From positions 186,001-250,000 of the forward strand of contig NZ_PISP01000006.1 in the NCBI RefSeq assembly GCF_002834295.1: DNA of 64,000 nucleotides, given 5' to 3'. Source of the DNA: Rhodohalobacter barkolensis (GTDB lineage Bacteria; Bacteroidota; Rhodothermia; Balneolales; Balneolaceae). Shown in pieces: positions 18,864 through 27,877 of this stretch; position 1 is the stretch's first letter; every line of letters starts with the position of its first letter. Below the pieces are notes generated by a model, which had not been told where the DNA came from, ran no database searches, and saw only the letters and a program-made list of their open reading frames with translations. The translations under genes were made by a program, and so were the position numbers.

Positions 18864-19454
18864 ATGACAACTATCATAATCTTACTAGTTATTTTAGTCA
18901 TTCTCATAGCTTGGTCTGTGAGTATCTACAATAAACTCGTTGCACTTCGCAACCGGTTCAAAAATGCCTTTGCCCAGATTGATGTTCAGTTAAAAAGGCG
19001 GTATGACCTGATCCCAAATCTTGTTGAAATTGCCAAGTCTTACATGGAGCACGAGCGGGAAACCCTGGAGGCTGTGATACAAGCCAGAAACCAGGCTCAG
19101 CAGGCAGAAAAACAAGCTGCTGCCCAGCCGGATGATCCTAATGCCATGAAAAATCTGATGGGAGCTGAACAGACACTCACAGGTTCGCTGGGTAAACTTT
19201 TTGCACTTTCAGAGAATTATCCAGACTTAAAAGCCAATCAGAATATGATGCAGCTGTCTGAAGAGCTCTCATCAACAGAGAACAAGATTGCTTTTGCGCG
19301 ACAGGCTTTCAATGATTCTGTAATGAACTACAATACTTACCGCGAGCAGTTTCCCAACACGATTTTTGCAGGTATGTTTGGTTTTAATCAAGCTCAGGAA
19401 TTCATCATTGAAGATGAGGCTGAAAGAGAAGCTCCAAAAGTATCATTCAATTAA
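18864..19454 (+). CDS. lemA: LemA family protein
   Basis: A 196-residue protein anchored by an N-terminal membrane helix (residues about 3-20), with the rest a helical coiled bundle facing one side of the membrane. The family signature is clear: NRFKNAFAQIDVQLKRRYDLIPNLVEIAKSYMEHE (about 33-67), followed by the NMMQLSEELSSTENKIAFARQAFND block. LemA proteins have no settled biochemical role; they occur next to membrane metalloproteases or TPM-domain proteins. Here it is 79 bp before an M48 protease gene in the same direction, which supports a two-gene operon driven by the promoter at 18781. Confidence 0.93.
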   Translation: MTTIIILLVILVILIAWSVSIYNKLVALRNRFKNAFAQIDVQLKRRYDLIPNLVEIAKSYMEHERETLEAVIQARNQAQQAEKQAAAQPDDPNAMKNLMGAEQTLTGSLGKLFALSENYPDLKANQNMMQLSEELSSTENKIAFARQAFNDSVMNYNTYREQFPNTIFAGMFGFNQAQEFIIEDEAEREAPKVSFN

Positions 19455-19533
19455 CCCATACGGTTTTACAGATTTTTTCTGTTTTCAATTTGTCTAAATA
19501 ACTCAATTGAATGGTAACCTTTAACGTACACTG

Positions 19534-21459
19534 ATGGATTTTTTTGAAGCTCAGGATCAGGCCAAGCGAAAAACCGGAAAGCTCATATTCTTCTATCTGC
19601 TGGCCGTAATAGGAATTATTCTATCGATATACGTTGTAACTGTTTTTCTATATCGATGGCAGCTTGCCGGGTTTTCCGACACAAGCTGGATCAATCCGGC
19701 CTGGTTTATAGTCGTTTCAGCTATTGTTCTGCTTACCATCACTACCGGAACACTATACCGGGTAGCACAACTTAGAAAAGGGGGATCTTCGGTTGCGCAG
19801 CTTTTGGGAGGGAGACAAGTGGAATCATCCACAAAAGATGCCGATGAACGCCGCTTGATGAATATCGTAGAGGAGATGTCCATCGCTTCCGGGTTGCCGG
19901 TTCCTGAAGTATACATTCTCGACAAGGAAGAGAATATTAATGCTTTTGCTGCAGGTTTTGGGACAAATGACGCCGCAGTGGGAGTAACCCGGGGCGCCCT
20001 TGAACAGCTTACCCGGGACGAACTACAGGGGGTAATCGCGCATGAATTCAGTCACATTTTCAACGGTGATATGCGCCTGAATATCCGGCTGATCGGCATT
20101 CTGAACGGTATTTTAGTCATTCACATCATGGGAATGCTGCTAATGCGCAGTGTGATGTATTCCAGAGGTGGACGGACAAGAAGCAGCAGCAATGGCAAGG
20201 GAAGCGGAAACATTACGATCGTTATTTTAGTGATGGGCCTTTCGCTCATTATCATAGGATATATCGGAATGATTTTTGGCAGAATGATCCAGTCTGCCAT
20301 TTCTCGACAACGTGAATATCTGGCCGATGCCGCCGCCGTTCAATATACCCGCAATCCGGATGGCCTTGCCGGCGCCCTCACCAAAATTGGTTTGAAATCA
20401 AAAGGGGCGGAAATCAATGACGGTCACGCCATGGAGATGAGCCATCTTTTTTTCGCGAGTAGTTTTCACTCAGCTCTTGATAAGCTTTATTCAACACACC
20501 CACCTATCGAAAAACGAATAAAAGCAATAAAGCCGTCTATGAACCCTGAGGATCTCAGGCGCCAGGAAAAAATGAAACAGAAGTTTCAGGAACAGCATGT
20601 GTCAGGAAAAAAAGGGGAGCCGTCAACAGGTGGTTTTGCAGGTCATGCAGCACTTAGCCCTGAAGTTATTCTCGGCGCAATTGGAGTACTTGATGGAAAT
20701 CATGTAGAAAATGCGGGGAATTTGTTAAATGAAATATCCGATGACCTCAAAAAGGCAGCCCACGAACCATTGGAAGCGGAAGCATTAATGTTTGCTTTAC
20801 TTTTCGCAACATCGCATCAAAAGCTTCCCGATTGGTTTAATGAAAATGTCGATCAAACTATTTCTGAGACCACAAAACAACTTTTAGCTGAGCTCTCGGA
20901 GGCCCCTCGCGAATGGTTTTTACCTCTTGCCGAAATATCCCTTCCCATACTTCGCCAATTGAGTAAAGAACAGTATCAATCGTTCAGATCCGTTTTAGAG
21001 TCTATAATTAAAAAGTCTGATCAGGAGAATCTGTTTGCCTTTGCGATTGAAAAATTACTCCTTCGTCAGCTCGACACCGCATTCTCGAGCCGAAAAGAGC
21101 CTGAGATACGCCATCATCATTTTAAGACATTGGGTCATGAGATGTCCGTGATGCTCTCGGCACTTTCATATCTTTCAGACGAGGATCCTGAATCTGCGTG
21201 GAAAGCGGGGTTAAAACCGATTGAAAATCTTCTACCGCCAGATGCCTCACTTTTAAGTAAAGAAGAGTGTACGATTGAAAAACTCGATCAAGCTCTTGAT
21301 GAACTTGCGGCCTCTTCGAACCCTGTTAAAAAATATATTTTGAGGGCGATTATTCACTGCATCTATTCAGATAAAATTTTATCCCTCGAAGAAAAAGAAC
21401 TGACACGAGCAATTTCAGAAGCATTGGATTGCCCCATCCCGATGGGGGCTTTCGGGTGA
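19534..21459 (+). CDS. M48-family membrane metallopeptidase with long C-terminal extension
   Basis: A 641-residue zinc protease of the HtpX-like type. Two N-terminal membrane helices (about 15-40 and 55-75) precede the catalytic domain with HEFSH (His170, Glu171, His174) and a third ligand in SRQREYLAD (Glu261), separated by another hydrophobic pair. The usual HtpX stops near residue 300. This protein continues for about 300 residues in a helical region ending in ILSLEEKELTRAISEALDC, which recalls the TerB-like fold of acidic helical bundles. LemA plus M48 is a known pairing in many bacteria; the joint function may be membrane protein quality control. The start is the ATG at 19534. Confidence 0.9.
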   Translation: MDFFEAQDQAKRKTGKLIFFYLLAVIGIILSIYVVTVFLYRWQLAGFSDTSWINPAWFIVVSAIVLLTITTGTLYRVAQLRKGGSSVAQLLGGRQVESSTKDADERRLMNIVEEMSIASGLPVPEVYILDKEENINAFAAGFGTNDAAVGVTRGALEQLTRDELQGVIAHEFSHIFNGDMRLNIRLIGILNGILVIHIMGMLLMRSVMYSRGGRTRSSSNGKGSGNITIVILVMGLSLIIIGYIGMIFGRMIQSAISRQREYLADAAAVQYTRNPDGLAGALTKIGLKSKGAEINDGHAMEMSHLFFASSFHSALDKLYSTHPPIEKRIKAIKPSMNPEDLRRQEKMKQKFQEQHVSGKKGEPSTGGFAGHAALSPEVILGAIGVLDGNHVENAGNLLNEISDDLKKAAHEPLEAEALMFALLFATSHQKLPDWFNENVDQTISETTKQLLAELSEAPREWFLPLAEISLPILRQLSKEQYQSFRSVLESIIKKSDQENLFAFAIEKLLLRQLDTAFSSRKEPEIRHHHFKTLGHEMSVMLSALSYLSDEDPESAWKAGLKPIENLLPPDASLLSKEECTIEKLDQALDELAASSNPVKKYILRAIIHCIYSDKILSLEEKELTRAISEALDCPIPMGAFG

Positions 21460-21481
21460 GTTTACTTTAAATGATTATAAG

Positions 21482-21600
21482 CGTGAGTTCGACATAAGAA
21501 TCATTAATATGATTCTCCCCTCCTGCCTGCCCTCGAAATCTCGGGGTGTAAGGAGGGGGCTTTTTCAAGGCCTTTACATTCATTTTACATCGAACTCACG
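21482..21600. repeat. 119-bp MITE-like element with 11-bp inverted termini
   Basis: Perfect terminal inverted repeats CGTGAGTTCGA (21482-21492) and TCGAACTCACG (21590-21600) enclose a CCCTCC...GGAGGGGG palindrome (about 21517-21559). The left about 75 bp is almost identical to 25582-25660, and the right part CTTTTTCAAGGCCTTTACATTC recurs at 25751-25772. There is no coding capacity. It lies between convergent genes. Confidence 0.75.
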
Positions 21601-21668
21601 TTAAATTATCGATATCTGAGACTAATATTAGCTCAGCAGGTCATCCCCCTCGGCTCTTACGAACCTCT

Positions 21669-21689
21669 TGCCCCCTTCGAAGGGGGACA
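21669..21689. repeat. CCCCCTTCGAAGGGGG palindrome
   Basis: A perfect GC-rich palindrome with central TTCGAA, next to the MITE-like element and ahead of the minus-strand OMP gene end. It could form a hairpin on either strand. No T tract follows directly. Confidence 0.45.
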
Positions 21690-21741
21690 CTAGCCTCTAT
21701 CGGGGAGCACACGTTAAATACGTAAATACTTCCCCAACCAA

Positions 21742-22983
21742 TTAATCGTGTACGATTGCAGTGCCCCGATATTCATCCTCCAGATGCAGGGGTCGTGGAA
21801 ATGAAATAATAAATGCATCTGATAGCCTGTCTACTGCAATTTCATGAGCTGTTTGTGCATCTTCAAATTGAGTAAATGTGCCGATCAACACCTCATAGAA
21901 CCTGCCTCGTTTAATTACAAACACAATCTCTTCAGGGTTTTCAAATTCATCCCCCAGCAATTCGTGAAAGATCTCCTTCACACGGTTTGATGCTTCATAA
22001 TTCGTAGCAGCAAATACCTGAACGTAGTGTCCGGCCGGGACTTCACTCTTCAGCTCCTGCTCTCGTTCCTGTGCAGACTCTGCAACTGAAACTTCAAGAT
22101 TGTCGAGCCTGTACTCGAGCGTATCAATTCTGGATTCCAATATTTTTGTAAACTCCTCCAGCCGTTCAATTTTTTCCTGACTATTCCTTTCAGATTCATT
22201 TACTTGCTCTTCAATCTCAATCATCTTAGCACGCTGAGCTTCTATCTCCTGACTTGCCGTCTTGAAATCCTCCGTACTTTGGATAAAGTCAGCATACTCA
22301 TCATCTGTTAGGCGTTTAACAGCCGGCGATAGATTAAGTGGTTTAGCATCACCACGGCCAAAGTTGATGCGAATTCCTCCGGTTGCCATTCCTACCTGAT
22401 CGAAAGGGAATCCCCGTCGTTCATTATCCAGTCCGTTGGAAGCCATTTTTACTTCAAACTGTGAAAAAACATCGACAGAGTTTGTAATACTGAACGCCAC
22501 TCCCAACCCACCGAGGATAGCTGACTCAACTCCACTAGCATCTTCGTTACCTAGCTCGTACTTAAAGAAGTCCTGTTCAAATCCTAAAATCAGATAGGGG
22601 TTTAACCACTCAGAAATTTGGTTGCGCCGGTAGAGTCTGTTGAAGTTGAACGTATTTTTTAAATATGCAGAATGAATAACCGTTTCAAATCCTCCTTCAC
22701 CAACACCTTTGATGGTATTATAACGGTAACCCAGCTCTGCCGACCAGAATGGAGAAATGGCATACTGAACACCCCCGCCAAAATTGTAGGTTGTTTCAGT
22801 AAACGTATTGTAATTACTGCCAAAGATCTGATTATCATCATCCGGATAGCCAAGAGTTGCTCCACCATAAAGTGAAAGGCTTACTCTCCTGTAGTCGTTA
22901 CTATCCTGTGCCATTACACCTGGTACAAAAAGAAGAAGTGATAAAATCACACCCAAACAGCATCTCATCTCTGTGTTAGTCAT
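21742..22983 (-). CDS. Outer-membrane beta-barrel protein with coiled coil and SPOR domain
   Basis: A 413-residue protein from the ATG at 22983; the frame is open upstream to 23034, but the signal peptide (MRCCLGVILSLLLFVPGVMAQ) starts within a few residues of 22983. The N-terminal about 200 residues read as an OmpA-like eight-strand barrel (SLSLYGGATLGYPD, YRYNTIKG, GGIRINFGRG). An acidic coiled coil follows (about 245-310, heptads such as ERLEEFTKILESRIDTLEYRL). A C-terminal SPOR domain (HYVQVFAATNYEASNR to DAFIISFPRP) closes the protein; SPOR domains bind denuded peptidoglycan. It likely tethers the outer membrane to the cell wall or septum. It is divergent from hutU. Confidence 0.8.
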   Translation of the reverse strand: MTNTEMRCCLGVILSLLLFVPGVMAQDSNDYRRVSLSLYGGATLGYPDDDNQIFGSNYNTFTETTYNFGGGVQYAISPFWSAELGYRYNTIKGVGEGGFETVIHSAYLKNTFNFNRLYRRNQISEWLNPYLILGFEQDFFKYELGNEDASGVESAILGGLGVAFSITNSVDVFSQFEVKMASNGLDNERRGFPFDQVGMATGGIRINFGRGDAKPLNLSPAVKRLTDDEYADFIQSTEDFKTASQEIEAQRAKMIEIEEQVNESERNSQEKIERLEEFTKILESRIDTLEYRLDNLEVSVAESAQEREQELKSEVPAGHYVQVFAATNYEASNRVKEIFHELLGDEFENPEEIVFVIKRGRFYEVLIGTFTQFEDAQTAHEIAVDRLSDAFIISFPRPLHLEDEYRGTAIVHD

Positions 22984-23160
22984 TTTATTCCAATAGCTAA
23001 TTTTACTATCCTTTATTAAATATTTGAATCTCAATCAAATAGAGATTCTTCCCCAAAAGTATATTTTCATATTATTGTACTTATAAATTAATGCAGAGAA
23101 CCTATTTTTCATATTTGGTTTTCTTAACAACACCGTTTTAAGCTTAAATTGTTTTAACCC

Positions 23161-24825
23161 ATGGAGAACATTCAGAAGAATATCAAAGCCCCACACGGAA
23201 CGAAGCTAAGCTGCAAGGGATGGCACCAGGAAGCGGCCATGCGTATGCTGATGAACAACCTGGATCCGGATGTTGCCGAGCGGCCGGACGAGATGATTGT
23301 TTATGGAGGCGGAGGGAAAGCCGCACGAAACTGGGAGAGCTATCACCAAATTATTAAAACACTGAAACGGCTTGAAAATGATGAGACACTGCTGATTCAA
23401 AGTGGTAAGCCGGTCGGAGTTTTTCGCACGCATGAAGAGGCTCCCCGGGTGCTGCTTGCCAACTCTCACCTGGTCCCGCGATGGGCCACATGGGAAGAGT
23501 TTCGCAAGCTTGACAAAATGGGGCTTACCATGTACGGACAGATGACGGCCGGATCGTGGATTTACATCGGCTCGCAGGGAATTGTACAAGGTACCTATGA
23601 AACTTTTGCCGAGTGTGCCCGGCAGCATTTTGACGGATCGCTGAAAGGAAAATTGGTTGTCACAGCCGGACTTGGCGGAATGGGCGGGGCTCAGCCGCTT
23701 GCCGCCACTATGAACGGAGCCGCTTTTCTGGGAATTGAGGTGGACGAGAGCCGGATCGATATGCGTATCAAAACGGGCTACTGCGATGTAAAATGCACCG
23801 ATCTGGATGACGCTTTGGATAAGGTGATGAATGCCAAGGCCGATGGAAAGGCACTGTCTGTAGGATTAGTGGGAAATGTGGCAGAAGTTCTTCCCGAACT
23901 GATGCACAAAGGTGTGATTCCGGATGTATTGACCGACCAAACTTCCGCTCACGACCTCCGGCTTGGATATATCCCCGCCGGCTACACTCTCGAGCAAGCT
24001 GCCGAAAAACGCGAAACTGATCCTGAAGCATATGAAAACGATGTTCTGGATTCGATGGTGGCCCACGTTCAAACCATGCTCGACATGCAAAAGCGCGGAG
24101 CCGTCACATTCGATTATGGAAATAACCTGCGGGGTCAGGTGGCTGATCACCGCGGCATGAAAGAAGCCTTCGATTTCCCGGGATTTGTGCCGGCCTATAT
24201 TCGTCCGCTCTTTTGCAAGGGATCCGGGCCGTTCCGCTGGGCAGCCCTCTCCGGTGATCCCGAAGATATTGCTATCACAGATAAAGCCATTCTCGAAACC
24301 TTCCCTGAAAAAGAGGCTCTGCATCGATGGATACGCGAGGCGCAGGAGAAAATCCACTTCCAGGGTTTGCCTTCTCGAATCTGCTGGCTGGAATATGGCG
24401 AGCGGGCTGAAATGGGAGAGAAGTTCAATTGGCTGGTCAAAAAAGGGAAGGTCAAGGCGCCAATTGTCATTGGCCGCGATCATCTCGATACCGGTTCGGT
24501 TGCCTCACCAAATAGGGAAACCGAGGCGATGAAAGACGGCTCGGATGCCATTGCCGACTGGCCGCTACTCAACGCTATGCTTAACACGGCCAGCGGAGCG
24601 AGCTGGGTGAGTCTGCATCACGGGGGTGGAGTCGGTATTGGATATTCCATTCACGCGGGAATGGTATGCGTTGCCGACGGTACGGAAATGGCCGACCGCA
24701 GACTGCGCCGGGTTCTCACTAACGATCCCGGATCCGGGGTGATGCGTCACGCTGATGCCGGGTACGAACTGGCTCAGGATGTAGCCAAAGAACGAGGTGT
24801 TGACCTGCCCGGAATTACAGATTAA
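23161..24825 (+). CDS. hutU: Urocanate hydratase
   Basis: Second step of histidine degradation: urocanate + water to 4-imidazolone-5-propionate, with tightly bound NAD+ acting as electrophile. Cytosolic homodimer. At 554 residues it is full length. Family blocks seen include [47 protein letters not shown], the nucleotide-binding [14 protein letters not shown] and, in the C-terminal part, [17 protein letters not shown]. It stands about 3.2 kb upstream of the other hut genes in the same direction, with two small genes between. An imperfect hairpin (about 24830-24852) follows its stop, so it may form a transcript of its own. Confidence 0.97.
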   Translation: MENIQKNIKAPHGTKLSCKGWHQEAAMRMLMNNLDPDVAERPDEMIVYGGGGKAARNWESYHQIIKTLKRLENDETLLIQSGKPVGVFRTHEEAPRVLLANSHLVPRWATWEEFRKLDKMGLTMYGQMTAGSWIYIGSQGIVQGTYETFAECARQHFDGSLKGKLVVTAGLGGMGGAQPLAATMNGAAFLGIEVDESRIDMRIKTGYCDVKCTDLDDALDKVMNAKADGKALSVGLVGNVAEVLPELMHKGVIPDVLTDQTSAHDLRLGYIPAGYTLEQAAEKRETDPEAYENDVLDSMVAHVQTMLDMQKRGAVTFDYGNNLRGQVADHRGMKEAFDFPGFVPAYIRPLFCKGSGPFRWAALSGDPEDIAITDKAILETFPEKEALHRWIREAQEKIHFQGLPSRICWLEYGERAEMGEKFNWLVKKGKVKAPIVIGRDHLDTGSVASPNRETEAMKDGSDAIADWPLLNAMLNTASGASWVSLHHGGGVGIGYSIHAGMVCVADGTEMADRRLRRVLTNDPGSGVMRHADAGYELAQDVAKERGVDLPGITD

Positions 24826-24829
24826 CCTG

Positions 24830-24852
24830 TACCCTGAGTCGCCTGACTCGGG
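24830..24852 (+). other. Hairpin after hutU
   Basis: CCCTGAGTC pairs with GACTCGGGG around a GCCT loop (one G-T pair). No T tract follows, so termination efficiency is doubtful; read-through toward the rest of the hut genes is possible. Confidence 0.45.
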
Positions 24853-25042
24853 GATTTAGTCTAATTTCACACACCAAATCGTATTCAGTTAACCGAATAT
24901 TATATCTCCTAACGAAGTCCATAGGTGAATCTTCAACATTTCCATGTATTGGGTCAACGGACGAATCTTTTCCACTAAGCTTTCGTAGATTAAATTGGCT
25001 TTTAAAAACCGGCCGTCAATTTTAGCTGATTAAGTAATCCTT

Positions 25043-25519
25043 ATGGAAACCATCCTCATTATATTCGGAATTCTTTTGATGATCACCGGATTGATCGGTG
25101 CATTTCTCCCAATCCTGCCGGGTCTTCCATTCTCCTATGTGGGCCTGTTGATGCTTCAACTTACTGAAAACCCGCCCTTCAGCTTGCGTTTTATGATCGT
25201 CTGGGCAGTCATCGTAGTCATGATTCAGTTTTTGGAGCAGATCGCCTCTGTGGCCGGAGCGAAAAAGATGGGTGCTTCATCCTATGGAATCTGGGGAAGT
25301 ATTATTGGGGCTGTCGTTGGCTTTTTCATGTTCCCGCCATTAGGAATTGTTTTCGGGCCGATCATCGGTGCGTACGTTGGTGAACTGATCAACAAAAAAA
25401 CTTCTCAGGAAGCACTCCGGTCGGCAATGGGAGCCGTATTGGGATTTTTTGTCAGCACCTTCATCAAAGTGATTGTAGCCCTGATCATGGCTTACCATTT
25501 TGTAGTCAATGCATTTTGA
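25043..25519 (+). CDS. DUF456 domain-containing membrane protein
   Basis: A 158-residue, strongly hydrophobic protein with four or five membrane segments. It matches DUF456: GLIGAFLPILPGLPFSYVGLL near the N-terminus, then Gly-rich packing motifs (GIWGSIIGAVVGFF, FPPLGIVFGPIIGAYVGEL and AMGAVLGFFVSTFIKV). Function of the family is unknown. It lies between hutU and hutH, but repeat-rich gaps of 217 and 305 bp on either side argue against tight co-transcription. Its membership in the histidine pathway is not supported by anything beyond position. Confidence 0.88.
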   Translation: METILIIFGILLMITGLIGAFLPILPGLPFSYVGLLMLQLTENPPFSLRFMIVWAVIVVMIQFLEQIASVAGAKKMGASSYGIWGSIIGAVVGFFMFPPLGIVFGPIIGAYVGELINKKTSQEALRSAMGAVLGFFVSTFIKVIVALIMAYHFVVNAF

Positions 25520-25824
25520 GTTCAATTAATTTTCACAGTTCAACTTGTCTTGAAAATTCGGGACAGGAAGTACTAAGTTAACGTGAGTTCGACATAAGAA
25601 TCTTGAATTTGATTCTCTCCTCCTGCCTGCCCTCGAAACGTCGGGGTGTAAGGAGGGGTGGGGGAGGTAGCCTTGATGATTTCAGGCTTCAAACCTAATC
25701 TGATAATGGTTTTAACCACCCCAAAATCCCCTCCTTGAAAAAGGAGGGGACTTTTTCAATGCCTTTACATTCTGTACTTCTCTAGCAATAAAGCATAACG
25801 CTTAACATCAAATCTATTCAATTC
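25520..25824. repeat. Gene-free region with a long MITE-like element
   Basis: CGTGAGTTCGA at 25582-25592 begins an element that is nearly identical to 21482-21560 for about 75 bp. It then continues with a second, opposed CCCCTCC/GGAGGGG palindrome (25710-25750) and the tail CTTTTTCAATGCCTTTACATTC (25751-25772). The right terminal repeat present at 21590 is missing here. It contains no gene. Confidence 0.7.
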
Positions 25825-26262
25825 ATGAAAGTTGTTACACTGCCCGAAATCACTCTCATTGGAATCGAGGTTAAAGCCCATTGGAAAGAGCTCCATCAAA
25901 AAATACCCACTGCATGGGAACAGCTTTTCACCCGAAAAGAAGAGTTAACGAATCGTACCACAGATACTTACACTGAAATATCTGTAAACGTGAAAGACGA
26001 GATCTATACTCAACTTGTGGGTGCAGAAGTAAAAACAGGCCAGCCGGTTCCGGCGGGAATGACCTCTCTTCAAATTCCCAAACAGTCTTATCTGCATTTT
26101 CATCACACCGGGCCACTCACCGAAATTGCCGAGTCATTCGGCAATATGTATCAGTGGGCTGAAGAAAATGGCATCACCACTGGTGAGTTTAAAATAGACC
26201 GCGGCTACCTGCCAGGCCTGCCTGATTCCCCTCACGATCTATACATTAAAATTGTAAAGTAA
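25825..26262 (+). CDS. GyrI-like effector-binding domain protein
   Basis: A 145-residue stand-alone small-molecule-binding domain of the GyrI/AraC effector-binding (SHS2 duplication) type. No DNA-binding part is attached. Visible features: an N-terminal beta strand TLPEITLIGIEV, the region YTQLVGAEVKTGQPVPAGMTSLQIP, the hairpin SYLHFHHTGPLTEIAESFGNMYQW, then the terminal FKIDRGYLPG...HDLYIKIVK with the conserved Tyr-Ile strand. Such free-standing domains bind drugs or hydrolyse small adducts in a few cases. It precedes hutH by about 105 bp on the same strand; a sensor role in histidine metabolism is conceivable but unproven. Confidence 0.8.
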   Translation: MKVVTLPEITLIGIEVKAHWKELHQKIPTAWEQLFTRKEELTNRTTDTYTEISVNVKDEIYTQLVGAEVKTGQPVPAGMTSLQIPKQSYLHFHHTGPLTEIAESFGNMYQWAEENGITTGEFKIDRGYLPGLPDSPHDLYIKIVK

Positions 26263-26367
26263 CTAACACTCAACATTTTATACGGTTTTCATTCTGGTTA
26301 GATCTTGAGTAATTTAGAAGCGCCGTTTCTTCAAGAGACACAACCAATTTGCCTGAAAAATTTGAGT

Positions 26368-27873
26368 ATGGAAAACGTTAGCATTAGCAATCTGTATAGT
26401 GATTTAAATAAGCGAATCAATCAGCTTAAAAAAGAGAAGAAGGCACTGACTGATTCCCGGAAAGTAGTGGAAGATGCACTGAAGGATGGCAACGCCTACT
26501 ACGGAATCAATACCGGGTTTGGCGCGTTGGCCGGAAAAAGGGTAAACGATGCTGATCTGAAGCAGCTCCAGCGAAACCTGATTCTTTCTCACTCGGTAGG
26601 CGTCGGGAACCTGGTTCCGAAGGTGATCTCTCGCCTGATGCTGCAGCTAAAAGTTCACGCCCTCGCCATCGGGTACTCCGGAATATCTGAGGAGACGTTC
26701 GACCGGTTAATGCTTTTCATCGAAAACGACTGGATTCCGGCCATTCCCGAAAAGGGAAGTGTCGGAGCCTCGGGTGATCTTGCCCCGCTGGCGCATATGT
26801 CACTCCCGCTGCTCGGTTTTGGTGAGTTTTGGAATGAAGAGGGAACAGCTACAGTGCCGGCTGATGAAGTATTAAAAAAGAACGGACTGGACCCGATCGA
26901 TCTTCAGCCCAAAGATGGATTGTCCCTGATTAACGGAACGCAGTTGATGAGTGCCTATGGTTCCTTCGTTCTAGAAAAATCACTCCATCTGCTCAAAATG
27001 GCGGATGTGATTGCGGCGATGAGCCTGGAGGCGCTTCAGGGGAGCATCAGGCCGTTTGATGAACGTATTCATAAAATCCGTCCGCATCACGGTCAAAAAA
27101 ATGTAGCTGAAAATGTTCGAAATTTGTTGGCGGAAAGTGAAATTCTGGAATCACACCGCCACTGCGGAAAAGTGCAGGATCCGTACTGTCTGAGGTGTGT
27201 GCCGCAGGTTCACGGAGCCAGCCGTGATGCAATCGATCACGCCGTCTCCGTGGTTCAAACAGAGATCAACTCCGTTACCGATAACCCGCTTGTTTTCCCG
27301 GATGGAGATATCATCAGTGGTGGAAATTTTCACGGCCAGCCACTGGCTCTTGTTCTTGATTTTGCAAAAATTGCCCTCGCTGAAATTGCGAGCATTTCCG
27401 AAAGAAGAACCTACCTGCTGCTTGAGGGACACGACGGTCTTCCCAAACTCCTGATGCAGGAGACCGGCATCAACTCCGGATTTATGATTCCGCAGTACAC
27501 CTCCGCAGCACTTGTTTCTGAAAACAAGGTGTTGTGTCATCCCTCATCAGTTGATTCCATCCCAACATCACTTGGCCAGGAAGATCATGTGAGTATGGGC
27601 AGCATCAGCGCACTCCATCTGTTGAAAGTGTATGAAAATGTGGAGCAGGTTTTGGGAATTGAACTCTTTACAGCAGCCCAGGCGCTCGACTTCAGGAAAC
27701 CGCTTCGACCCGGAAAAGGAGTAGAAAAAACACATGGAGTGATCAGAGAAACCATTCCCCATGCAGCAGAAGATCAGTACTTTAAAGATGACATCAGCCA
27801 GGCTGTAGATTTACTGCGTGGAACCGAGATGCTTGAGAAAGCTGAAAACATTATCAATAAAAAACTGAACTGA
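26368..27873 (+). CDS. hutH: Histidine ammonia-lyase
   Basis: First step of histidine degradation: L-histidine to trans-urocanate and ammonia. A 501-residue protein from the ATG at 26368; the frame continues to a TTG at 26305, which would give 522 residues, and the true start is unsettled. The self-forming MIO cofactor triad Ala-Ser-Gly is at residues 134-136 in GSVGASGDLAPLAHMS. YGINTGFG, the substrate-site region VTDNPLVF, GGNFHGQPLALVLDF and QYTSAALVSENK are all intact. It starts the compact hutH-hutI-antiporter-hutG operon, with only 4 bp to hutI. Confidence 0.96.
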   Translation: MENVSISNLYSDLNKRINQLKKEKKALTDSRKVVEDALKDGNAYYGINTGFGALAGKRVNDADLKQLQRNLILSHSVGVGNLVPKVISRLMLQLKVHALAIGYSGISEETFDRLMLFIENDWIPAIPEKGSVGASGDLAPLAHMSLPLLGFGEFWNEEGTATVPADEVLKKNGLDPIDLQPKDGLSLINGTQLMSAYGSFVLEKSLHLLKMADVIAAMSLEALQGSIRPFDERIHKIRPHHGQKNVAENVRNLLAESEILESHRHCGKVQDPYCLRCVPQVHGASRDAIDHAVSVVQTEINSVTDNPLVFPDGDIISGGNFHGQPLALVLDFAKIALAEIASISERRTYLLLEGHDGLPKLLMQETGINSGFMIPQYTSAALVSENKVLCHPSSVDSIPTSLGQEDHVSMGSISALHLLKVYENVEQVLGIELFTAAQALDFRKPLRPGKGVEKTHGVIRETIPHAAEDQYFKDDISQAVDLLRGTEMLEKAENIINKKLN

Positions 27874-27877
27874 AACA

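Noticed and set aside
23035-23160. hutU promoter
   Set aside because: TATTTTTC and TTTG pieces exist but not with 19-21-nt spacing; no box could be defended.
23866-24483. Minus-strand open frame across hutU
   Set aside because: Antisense to conserved urocanate hydratase blocks, with no independent signals.
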